Of a stretch of DNA of 64,000 nucleotides, positions 34,791-44,861 are shown one piece after another. The translations under genes and the position numbers were made by a program. Every line of letters begins with the position of its first letter. The stretch's first letter is position 1. The notes under the pieces were generated by a model, which searched no databases, was not told where the DNA came from, and saw only the letters and a program-made list of their open reading frames with translations. Origin of the DNA: Cunninghamia lanceolata (Eukaryota; Streptophyta; Pinopsida; Cupressales; Cupressaceae); contig BSBN01000829.1 of the NCBI GenBank assembly GCA_027924645.1, forward strand, positions 3,100,001 through 3,164,000, read 5' to 3'.

Positions 34791-35022
34791 ATCTCCCCCT
34801 TTGGCATTGATGGCAACACTTAGTGAAAAATGACTAAGTGTTTTCACTGTGCTCCCCCTTTGCTGATGCTCTGTCTTTATATACAATTTCCGGAACTCCC
34901 CCTTAGTTGGATTTCTCATTTTTCACTGCTCCTCACTCCCCCTTTGACATCAATGGCAAAGGGTAGGGTCCGCATATCAAAATTTTCAAAAATTTCTTAT
35001 ACTTAGCCGCATATTTACATAC
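34791..35022 (-). other. 3' untranslated region with repeated polypurine tracts
   Basis: On the minus strand four purine runs of the type AAAGGGGGAG occur (complements of 34791-34805, 34851-34862, 34894-34905 and 34935-34946). The last one in element order (34791-34805) touches the LTR and is the likely primer. Some are followed or preceded by a 'CATCAATG' phrase. Multiple polypurine tracts are a described Sirevirus feature. Confidence 0.75.
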
Positions 35023-37782
35023 TCACATATATTGAAGAATGTCTGCAAAGGATGTCTGCAATTGGATCATTTCTGTAGCCCAACTTTGCTTCATTCTATC
35101 CAAAATTGAAATGTGACCACTTAGCAAAAATGCGAACGCTTCTGCCCGCTTGAGATCTGTCGGATCTTTTGTTTGGGCGGTGGTCTGAGCATCACTGATG
35201 GCCTCATGCATGGTTTCCAACTTAGGGATTATAATCCTTCTAAGTTCTCCCATCCGGTTAGTGATGTTCTTCCTTTCCTTCTCAAGATTTTTTATTTCAT
35301 TCAAGACTGCAATGGTCTGACATTCTTGATTTATTATAGAGGAAGAGAGAGGATCAAAACTTTGAGATAAGCTTTGTAGCTTATCCTGTTCCTCTTTTAT
35401 TTTCTTGTCAAATGCTGCTGTTGCCTTTGACCAGGATATACAAAATTTATAGATGTCACCGCCATCCTTAAGAGCATTCTCTAAGCTCTTTATTCCAATG
35501 CTTACAATCTTCCTATCTTTAGAGATTAATTCTAATATCTCTGAAAATCTTTTATCCAAAAATTCCTTCCGGACCTTTTCTTCAGCTGATTTTTCTAAAG
35601 AATCAAAATGTGTATCAACACTGCTGACTAAGGTTTTTAGATTACTGGAAGAGGAGGCTGTCGGATCTATCTGGATTGATGGCATGATCTTCACAAGTAC
35701 TCCGGAAGCAGCCTCTATCAACTCACAGTCTTCCATATGAGACTTCAGGAGCTTTTCATTTGCCTTGGCATTTGCAAATGAAGCTATCTTCATTGTTTGT
35801 ACCGGAGAGAGAGAGTCAAAATCAAATGGGCCTTTTAGAAGCTCCGGTTCATCAATCTCTAAAGTTTCTTTACTCAAAAACTGTTGAACAGTTTGTGCAG
35901 TGTCTCTTGCCGGAGACAGATGTTTCTTTTCTTCTGCAGTCTTAGAACTGTCAACCTCTTTATCTTTCACCATTGCTTCCTTCTCCTGTAATTGCTCTTC
36001 TTCTTTGGATCCGGAGACTGTAGGGGAAACCGGAGGAGAGATGCTAGTTTGTTCATGAGCCACTTCTTCTGGAGCAGAGGGTCCCAAGTCCTCAGCTGTT
36101 TCTGTACCTAAATCCTCTACAACCGGAAGATTGAACCTTTTGAAGGCCTTCCGGAGGATCTCTTCTATTTCTTGGGCCACTTTGTCAGTCTCGCCAAGCA
36201 TGAGTTGATTCATCCTGGCTTTGCTTCTAAACTCATCTTTGCAGTCTTTGAAGATAATGTTCATGGTCTTGGGATCAATTTGAGGATATAGCTGAATAGC
36301 TATCTGCTCCCGGATCTCAAGATCTTTAGCATGAGCATTATTCTTTCTTACTTCCATTTCCTTTTCTAGGCTTTTGGGAATAAGAGATATTATTTCAATG
36401 AAAGCCTTATTATATATGTTAAGATATTTTACTGTGGCCTCCTGCAGAGTCTTTTGGTCGGCCTCACTGAAGTCATCATATGATTCAGTCATTGGTTGAA
36501 GGTTTCCATCCACCGTGACCGACTTGATTATGCTCTCTAGTGACAGAGTGGGCTTTTCAACAGTTACCTCTGCCATTTCATCCTTGTCTTGGCCTGTGGA
36601 GGGCTTACCGGATCCTTTCTTCTTCTGTTTCTTTACTTCTCTTACTCCCTCATCTGATTCTGTTTCCTCTTCATCCTTTTGGCTTCCATAAGCCCTTGTG
36701 GCTTTTGTCTTGGATCTCTTACCGGATGCCTGGACTTCCGGTTTTGAACTTTTGGTTGTGGAAGGTGCAGGTCTCTTTGATGATCTGGTCCGGGTGGGAG
36801 TTTCAACCGGAGCACTTTCTTTGCTTTTCTCTTCTTCCTCGGCCTTCCTCCTCTTTTCCTGGCTGGCATCAAGTGCCTCCTTTGAGATACCTAGGCCTTG
36901 AGCAATGTGCTCTACTTCTTTTCTTACCTTTCTTTTAATCTCAGGTTCCCTGAGTTCTACATGTATTTTTACACTCAGCTCCTCAAAGGTTCCAAACCTT
37001 TCTGCCTTAGGATCTTTGGGCTGACTTAGCATGTGTTAAACATGCAGCTCCACTATCTGTTCATCAACTTCATACCCCATGGGCATGATCCAGACAGTCC
37101 TTGGCTCCACTGCCTCCATTAGGCACTGATCAGTGTCAACCATAAAGCACACTGAGTCCTTGTATTTCTCAATGAGAGACTGGGGAATTCTCTCTCTTGC
37201 TTGCATCATGCTCTGAAAGTTTTTGAAGTATCCCCATAGAGCTGTATTTCTCGCTTTTGCATCCCCAAGTCCATGCAAATAGTCTCTTATCTGGACTGCA
37301 ACAGGTTTGTCATTTTGCCATACCCATCCACTTGTTCCGGGTAGCTCATTCATGAAGTAGAAGAATAGACATACAATCAGAGTACCATACTTAAAGGAAT
37401 TCTTCTTATCCTTCTTGATTTTCTATATATTTTCCATTAATTGGCTTAGCAGTAGTTCGCAGAGATCATACTCTGCATTCTTTCTTAGCATCTCATAGGC
37501 AGTGTATACTGCAGTTCCGGATACAGAATTCTCCCTGCTGGAGTGGTAGATCTTGTATCCTATTATCATTGATGCATATTTGATATCCGGATCAGAGATG
37601 TCTTCAATGGTCATTGCCCTTTTGTCAAATTTTGATCCGGTGGCCTCAGTTACAATGTTGTTCTTGACAGATTTGAGGATAGGTACTCCTCCGGAAGAGT
37701 ATAGGCCAGTTACTGCTCTAATTGCCTCTTTTGTGATCTTGCAGGGTCTATCAGAGATCTTAACTATGTTTGGAGTAGCCAT
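35023..37782 (-). pseudogene. Sirevirus additional ORF, 919 codons with two in-frame stops
   Basis: The three open stretches 37782-37423, 37353-37036 and 37032-35023 are in one frame, separated only by TAG at 37423-37425 and TAA at 37036-37038. I read them as one gene. The N-terminal 240 residues (ITKEAIRAVTGLYSSGGVPI..., MNELPGTSGWVWQND..., EPRTVWIMPMGYEV) look globular. At the TAA the homologue at 963-3290 has a sense codon, so this stop is a recent mutation. Then comes a Lys/Glu/Ser-rich region with basic clusters resembling nuclear localisation signals (SSKRPAPSTTK, GKRSKTKAT, VKKQKKKGSGK). A long coiled-coil-rich tail ends ADILQYM. There is no signal peptide and no clear membrane segment, so an envelope-like role is not supported. 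The place before the polypurine tract is that of the Sirevirus extra ORF. Function is unknown. Confidence 0.7.
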
Positions 37783-38433
37783 TCTTCAAAGATTTGCAGT
37801 GAGGTAATGAAAAACGGAGAATACCTTATGCGCCTTCGGTTTGCACGGAGTGGTTGGATTGATTTCTTTATGCAATAGCTTCGGCAGGAGATCCTTGGTG
37901 CTTGATGAACCTTGTTGCAGAGCTCCACTTTTCGCTTCTTCTCAAGTGCAGAATGAGCAAATGACCTTTGAGAAATCCCTTAAATTGCTCCGCGAACCCT
38001 AATATCTGTCTGCAATAAATGCTTCACCTACATCATTCCGGTTTGCCTTGTCTGGATAGTTTGGAGTATCCCGGATTGGTTCTGATCTGAGGATATCATC
38101 CGGATCTTTCAATCATGAATAAATCGAGGTAACATATTACAAGAGCATCCCAAACACTCTGTCCAATCCGCAGAACAAGATAGTGCATTTCCAGATCTTT
38201 CCGGACCTTTTTGTAATCCTCTATCATACCGGAGCATCTCCCTGAACAGGTCTTATTTGATCGATCACAGCTTCTTCATAACTTCATGCGGACCTCTGAA
38301 AACTTGACTGAAGTATCTCAAGACTCATATCTACAAACCCTTTGGTCCGCATCTTGTGCCACATCTGGTACCACTTGTTTGGCTGGGGGAACAAGATTTT
38401 CTTTGAGTCTCCCCCTGAGCCTGAGCTCACTTT
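37783..38433 (-). other. Gap between gag and additional ORF
   Basis: 650 bp without a convincing gene on either strand. In a complete Sirevirus pol would lie here, so it probably marks the deletion. The ATG at 37782 follows a pyrimidine-rich stretch and CTTTGAAG, which could be a splice acceptor for a subgenomic mRNA. That is only a suggestion. Confidence 0.5.
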
Positions 38434-39612
38434 TTAATTTCCGGAAGAAATATCAGCACCAGAGTCTGGTGCGGATCCAACCTCTACATTCTCTGAACTT
38501 TTCTTCACCCAGATCTTGCTCATCTGATTCCTAACCTCATCCGCATTCATCTTTTGTTTACCCTTGTCTTGATTCTGATTATACACCGAACCTCTTTTGT
38601 CCTGATTCTTGTTTCTGCAAACTTTAGCATTATGACCGGACCTATTGCAGATTTGGCAAATAACATTTCTTCGCATATTTGACTGATATCCTCTTGATCT
38701 GCATTGATTAGCCATATGACCTACTCTATTGCATGTGAAGCATCTACCTTTGAATGATTTGTTTACTTGTATACTTCTGCATTCATGGGATTTGTGTCCA
38801 TACCTTTTGTAGTTGAAGCACTGTCCGGAGAAGGATGAATTAATCTGATTCATTCTCATTCTGCACTGATTAGCTTTGTGACCAAAGTGGTTGCAGCTGT
38901 GGCAGTATCCATTGAAGGATGGATATCTTTGAGCATTTGGCTGTCTTACCGGAGGTCTTCTAGGCCTGCTTCTTGGATTTTCTGATCCAAGATTCTTCTG
39001 ACCGGATCCAGAGCTTTCTCCTTTCTCATATCCCAAACCATACTTGTCATCTGTCCTCTTTTGACTTCCAAGAAGAACTTCAAGTTGAGCAGAACTTATC
39101 TTGAATTTTTCTTTATATTCATTTGATGTTTGAAGGTCTCTTTTGAGAGAGGCAATTTGATCCTCAAGTTTTCCTTCATTATCTTTGGCATCTTCAAGAT
39201 CAGATTCAAGATGTCTGATAATCCTGTCCATCTGGTGGCATTCTTCTGATTTTTCTTTAAGAGATTGTCTTAGATTGTCTTCAGCCTTTCTTTTTTCTTC
39301 AATCTCTTGAGTAAACTTTATAGTTCCTGATTCCATTTCATTTCTTAACATAATGACTTCTTTTGATAACTTTTCACATAACTTGGTTTGCTCAGTCAAT
39401 TCTTCATTTGTATTACTTTCTTCACTTTGTCTTGCCAACTGTTGAAGCAGCTCCTTTCTCTTTTTCATAGAGAGACTTAATGTGTCTTTTAATTCTCTCA
39501 TGAATTCATCAGCCTGTTTGAGTCTTTCCTTTAATTCACTGACTTCAGAATTCGACTGTTCAAGATCCTCAAGAGCAGTCTTGAGTTGCTCCCTTAAACC
39601 ATATGCATCCAT
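38434..39612 (-). CDS. Truncated Sirevirus Gag: coiled coil plus four zinc knuckles (392 aa)
   Basis: This is an intact frame starting 66 nt after the LTR on the minus strand (MDAYGLREQLKTALEDLEQ). Residues 5-180 are heptad-rich Glu/Lys/Leu sequence, a long coiled coil. Residues 172-196 carry SSAQLEVLLGSQKRT-DKYGLGY, a phrase typical of SIRE-type Gag. Residues 237-332 hold four CX2CX4HX4C knuckles (237-250, 265-278, 291-304, 319-332). The second has Tyr for the second Cys (CFNYKRYGHKSHEC). Knuckles bind element RNA. The usual N-terminal Gag domain of copia elements is absent, so this is a shortened Gag. The end (GSAPDSGADISSGN, then TAA) contains a DSGA that may be the stump of the protease, or chance. 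It is the best preserved gene in the window. Confidence 0.8.
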   Translation of the reverse strand: MDAYGLREQLKTALEDLEQSNSEVSELKERLKQADEFMRELKDTLSLSMKKRKELLQQLARQSEESNTNEELTEQTKLCEKLSKEVIMLRNEMESGTIKFTQEIEEKRKAEDNLRQSLKEKSEECHQMDRIIRHLESDLEDAKDNEGKLEDQIASLKRDLQTSNEYKEKFKISSAQLEVLLGSQKRTDDKYGLGYEKGESSGSGQKNLGSENPRSRPRRPPVRQPNAQRYPSFNGYCHSCNHFGHKANQCRMRMNQINSSFSGQCFNYKRYGHKSHECRSIQVNKSFKGRCFTCNRVGHMANQCRSRGYQSNMRRNVICQICNRSGHNAKVCRNKNQDKRGSVYNQNQDKGKQKMNADEVRNQMSKIWVKKSSENVEVGSAPDSGADISSGN

Positions 39613-39663
39613 TTGAAATCCCAGATCTTCCTCAAGCTGTTAGGCTCTATTAGGAGGAACTTG

Positions 39664-39675
39664 GCTCTGATACCA
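39664..39675 (-). other. Primer-binding site (initiator tRNA-Met), pol-less Sirevirus
   Basis: On the minus strand, TGGTATCAGAGC begins two bases after the LTR end. This is the standard complement of the 3' end of plant initiator tRNA-Met used by most copia elements. It fixes the element orientation. Confidence 0.95.
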
Positions 39676-39677
39676 AT

Positions 39678-40768
39678 TGTTGATAACTGAGAGGGGGGGG
39701 TGAATCAGTTATCCTAATTGTTTCCTTTATTGAACTTTCCTTTTAATTGATGCAGCATAAAATCAAACATAAAACATTAACCATAAAACAAGAAACACAT
39801 GACACAGTATTTTTGACGTGGAAACCCTGTTAAGGGAGAAAACCACGGGGTGATTAACCCAAAATTATTCTCTGTTAGAAGAATAGGAAATTACAAAGAT
39901 GGCACTTGCCAATTAGGGCTCACTGCCCGAGCACACTGCTCACAAGAGGCCCACTGCCTACAAGAAGACACACTGTCTACAAAGTAATGAGAATCACAGT
40001 CTTGAACTGATTGGAAGCATCTGCATATGCTGGAGTTCAGTTCCGGTTAGGCTCAGTACACTGATCTGCTGCACTTCATCTTTCCTCTGTTCTTTATTCT
40101 GCTATCTTTCACATACCGGATCCTTTTTGCTACCTCTGCTCTTTATCTGGACTTATTCGCATATCTCTCCACAACAACTGCGCCTTCACAACTAAATCCA
40201 TCCTCTATATATATCCGCACAAGTAATTTCATCACCTTTCTAGTCGGCATCTGGAACAGTCTAGTTTCTTATAAACTTTCATTCTGTCGGCTGAATCCTT
40301 CCTCACCAAGCAATGCGGATCAAGCATATACTTGTAGATATCATTAATCATGTCGGCCAAACATGATTCATGCCTTCACAACCTCTGTCATCAATAGTAA
40401 CCCATCCGGAAAGCAGTCTGATACTCTGCCAGTCAGTTCTTCCTCTGTTTTCACTGTCTCTCAGGAATCCGGTACTCAACCATTCATATCTTTTTCCTTG
40501 TCCATCACCGGAGGCTAAATCCTTGGAATATACCACTCAAGGTAGTCCTCTTGACTTCCCCAAATCCGCACTGCACCAAGACACTTCCTCTGAGAGGTCC
40601 GGACCAATCTGTCGGACCTTGCCACATGCTCTGTTCTTCTTCACCGGACCACAACATTCTTTATTCTGACTTCCGGTAGAGACATATCATGTCTTGCGGA
40701 TATGTGGGATGACCTTTGTTGCCATCAATGACAACAACCATGAATCCATATAGTGTCTCTTGCCAACA
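39678..40768 (-). repeat. 5' LTR of the pol-less Sirevirus
   Basis: This is the 1091-bp partner of 33700-34790. On the minus strand it starts TGTTGGCAAGAG and ends TTATCAACA. A TATA box lies at 40205-40214. Confidence 0.92.
40205..40214 (-). promoter_or_regulatory. TATA box in the Sirevirus 5' LTR
   Basis: The minus strand reads GCGGATATATATAGAGG. This is the only strong TATA-type signal in the LTR, at about half its length, with the U3-R boundary expected about 30 bp downstream. The 3' LTR has the same motif at 34227-34236. Confidence 0.6.
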
Positions 40769-40773
40769 GAGGT
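40769..40773. repeat. Target-site duplication GAGGT, right copy
   Basis: Identical to 33695-33699. Confidence 0.9.
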
Positions 40774-43296
40774 TACCAGAAATGTTACTAATTTTTTGTT
40801 CACACTTAAAATTAGTTGGACCTAAGAGTAATTGTTCAAAAGTGATAAAAGAAAACTTTGAGTTATGCATTCATTGAATGGTTGATACCTTAATAGAGTA
40901 GAGAAGGATATCTGGTTGTCAGGATAAGTCATCAGTCCAATTAGGACTGATAAGTTATCATGACAAGAGAATTGATTGTTAAGAAATCAAACATTCAAGG
41001 AGATACAATTGTTCTACATAGTTTGATCTTTCACGAGTTATAAGTTAAATTGATTATTCTGTTATTCAGTTTGAATAAAAGAAAGAAAGATATTTTGTAT
41101 TGCACTATTATTTCATGTCATGTTTTGAACATACATTCAAGTATCTATTACTTTATCTCATGCATTGATTGAAAAAGGAAATACATATACATCATATGCA
41201 TAAGAGAAATTAACTGATCATGTTTAAAAGAAGTGTTTAAATGTGTTCCACACAAGCCATGGGAGCAACTAGATTGAGCAATTATAGACATTCAAGCTAT
41301 GCATCTATTTGATAAAAGGAAAAGAAATGAACACTGATAAGGTTAAACATCGATCATTGCTTGATGATGGAGATTGTTGTTGTTGTTGGCCTTCAAATCG
41401 TTAGTCTTTAGTCTTCACTCGAAGCCATCATCAGTTGAACCTGCAAAATTTTGGGGACAACCCTGTTAGTGCTCCGGATGTCTAAAATTATCACATGCTT
41501 TTATCAAACAGAGACATCTACATATCACGTCATGCATTTATATGAGAAATTAGATCAGATATATGACACAAATTAGGAAGAAATCATGAAGAAGATCAAT
41601 CAACACTATCAAGTACTTTTTATGCTAACTTGTTTGTTCACTGTGCAGGTATAGGACAAGTTTTGCTACTGATTTGAAGACAAATAAACATGTGGATTAA
41701 ATGTGGCTCCCACAAGGGTTTGAGCCCAGCATGTTTCTTTTCATTTTTTGAAAAGAGAATCAGAAAAGATAGGATGCATCATTCTAAAGCTATATCATGC
41801 ATCATCTAATCAACTTACAGAAAAGATATGTCATCATGACATTATTACAGTTGATTGGAGGAAATCAGAGTAACATGATACATGTATTCAAAACTTCAAA
41901 CCATCAAGATACAAGGAGGTAAAGATGAAACAGTTCAAGTGAAGTAGCACTCTATACTAGGTAGTTCTCATATTGTTCTCATATTGTTAAAGGTGTTCAA
42001 AGTTTAACAGTTATATCACATTCAAGTTGCAAGTGTGTCATAGAGATAGTCAAGAAAAATGACACATGGAACAACATATGAGACAACATCCAAGGCAAGA
42101 AAATCATATGTACACTATGTGAACTTGATTGTCATAAAGGAAAACCTCACAAGAATATATGAGATAAGTGTAGCAGTCACATGCTAGAGGCAAAGATGCA
42201 AACAACAGATACATACAACATACTCTTTGAAAAATATTCATCAAATAATAAAGAATGTCACTTAGTACCAAAGATCTTAAAAGAAGAACAAGCTAGGAGT
42301 AGCTTACATATATCATCACTGACATGACAGTTAGATACAAAGTCAAAAGAAAGAGACTGCCATGTCTAGAGCAAAGAAAAAGTACAACAATAAGCATAGT
42401 GAAGTGACAGGGGTACCACAGTCTAAAGATAACAAGGTGGTTTCCATGCACCTCATCATTGTATTGATCAAACAAACCTTATCTCATACACCTTGGAGCT
42501 ATAGTGATGCCATGGTACATCCAATAAAATGCCATAAAGAAAGATACATTGTAAGAAAAAAGACAAGTATAGTCACCTTCACCATGAACAATCAGTACAA
42601 GATCAATAAAGTGGCTTATATAGGTAAAATACAGTTAGGGTATATTACAGTTGCCATATCATTCTACAAGAGTACATCAAATGATGAAGGAGAAACAACA
42701 GAAGAAGATGCTACAGATTGTGATTGACAATTCACAAAGTAAACAACCTTGTTTCTTTTATGCCATTATTCTATCATGATACAGTCATAGTAAACAAATA
42801 GCCAAGGGGAAAAATGCATGATACATATGATACTATAACATCCAAATGATGAGACAAACAGTGAGTATACAAGAATATGTTGTCCATGCTAAAGGTGTAT
42901 TTAAAGAATGCCATGGACAACAAAGAGAAGAAAACATGATGTCTAGAGCACAAAAGGATCCAAACACATATGACAGTCAAGAGATGACGCCACAGTCACA
43001 CATGACAAGTGATTACAGTTAGCAAAGCTAAAGAGATATATCATATGCAAATAAGCTAAAAAAGCCATTTATGCTATAGGAGAGCCTTCCAGAGGTATCA
43101 ATGTATGATACAGATTGAGGTAAATGATGACTTGTTATCATACAAAATATTGAAAGACTTGTAATCATACCCTGGCGCTACAGTGGAGGATAGAAAAGAT
43201 AAAGTGTATCATCATCTATGAGAGTCACAAGGAGTAGGAGGAGAAGGTGCTGTGTAAAGCAAAGAAAAGCTCCATTTATTAATACTTCAACCCTTA

Positions 43297-43638
43297 ATGC
43301 TTTTTGTCTATAGGAAAGGTATAGTCAAGGGGTACTATACAGGAAAGATTGCTCATGCTAAAATGTATACCCATTTGATAGAAAATCAAACCCTAGTGCC
43401 AATTTTTGCACCCACAGTCAAGAAGACTCAGATAAAAGAGAAATACAGTCATAGCCATGCCAGAAGAACAAGCTTTCTCATTATAGAAGGTATACCCATC
43501 TGTAAATTAAAACAAAGGTCTTTTCAAAGAAATATCAAACCCTTGTTTCTTACAAGTAAAAGAAAGAACAACGAATACCACAGGAGAGTAGCCATGATAG
43601 ATAGAAGCCTTGAAAGTACAAAAAGAGAAAACCCTTGA
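43297..43638 (+). other. 113-codon open frame in LTR copy 3
   Basis: Third intact copy of the frame at 19550 and 27553. No function is assigned. Confidence 0.25.
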
Positions 43639-44660
43639 CAGGAAATTTCAAACCCTTGTTCTTTCTTCACATTCAGTACAAGAGAAATAAATAATAGTGA
43701 AGAGAATGGCCGTTGCAGTGTGAAGAAGTTTTTGTGCAAGGAAGGTTGAAATCCTAGTTTCAAAACTTACAAACCCTCAACAGCCTACACAGTTTGGTGC
43801 CTATATACAGATGGAGCATGGTCATGACAAGGTGGAGGCCTTGAAAGTGCAAGAAGATAGTGAACCATCATCTCAAGATCTCAAACCCTTAGGTTTTCTA
43901 CACCTACAGCCAAGTCAGAGCTAAAAAGAGATATATATAGTCATGGACGATAGTGATATGACATTCTTTGCTAAAAATGCAATACCCATGACCACATACA
44001 GCCTTTGTCATTTTTCAAATTTTAAAAAGAGACAAATGAAGCTACAAAGGATGAAAAATGACAAGTGCTTTCCTCATTTTTCTGACAGGAAGAGAGATCT
44101 ATCCATGGCCTCATAGTGGCATCGAGTTTTCAAGAATAGATCAAGAGTTGCAAAAAGAAGATGCAAAAACAAGAAGTAGGGTATTAAAGAATGCACAACA
44201 TATGGAGATAACCATGAATGAAGAAGGAGGCCACAACCATGATTGAAATAAAGCTACAGATCAAATAAATTGCCGCATATGAAACTCAAGAAAGTGTTAC
44301 CTTCTTCCTTATGATGCAGAGTTCCAAAGTTTCAACCAAGAAAAGCCATTGAGAGGAGTGAAAAAACCAAAGCTATGCTTCAAACCTTCAAACCCTAAAG
44401 CTGACGGAGTAAAGTTGCAGAGCAAGTGAAGAGTATGCCAAATGAAGAATGACCAACTTTTAGGGTTGTCTCTTTGTTTTGTTAGAAGGATCCTTTTTCT
44501 CAAGTGTGATTTTTGACTTCACAAAAAGGAAATAATTACCTAATCCAAGAACTGCCCGTGGTCAATACTTTGGTCTTGAAAGATCCTAACCATCATAGCA
44601 TGGAGTGGCCGACAACAATTCTTAATACTTGATTTTTATTATGTCAAGAGGGGTCGTATA

Positions 44661-44861
44661 ATGAGGAAGAAAGGCTTCATGCCTTATAAACTATTCAAAA
44701 TTCCTTGGTGGTCCGGTAATGCATGGACAAAAATACACATGCTAATCAAGTTCCTTGTCTTTTTGCAAAAACATCCAAAGGTAAGGATACTTCTTGATTA
44801 TGTATGGTGGCTAACAAAGCCAAGAGGGTATGATTTTAAACATGGAATACATGAAGACTGA
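44661..44861 (+). other. Conserved 66-codon open frame, LTR copy 3
   Basis: Differs from 20910-21110 at three bases; the only amino-acid change is Met to Ile near the end (KHGIHED). Confidence 0.35.

Larger units (their letters stand above)
33700..40768 (-). mobile_element. Young pol-less Sirevirus (Ty1/copia), 7069 bp
   Basis: Two 1091-bp LTRs differ at five positions by eye. The minus strand is the coding strand: 5' LTR (39678-40768), initiator-Met primer-binding site (39664-39675), truncated gag (38434-39612), a 650-bp gap, a 919-codon additional ORF (35023-37782), repeated polypurine tracts and 3' LTR (33700-34790). No protease, integrase, RT or RNase H is present. The GAGGT duplication is perfect. 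Repeated polypurine tracts, CCGG-rich LTR motifs and the Gag coiled-coil plus LLGSQKRT-DKYGLGY phrase fit Sireviruses (SIRE/Maximus). It must have been mobilised by an autonomous relative, recently compared with everything else here. Confidence 0.9.

Noticed and set aside
37783..38433. A hidden protease or integrase remnant between gag and the additional ORF
   Set aside because: No HHCC, DDE, DSGA or FVDD-type motif is visible in any frame of this gap.
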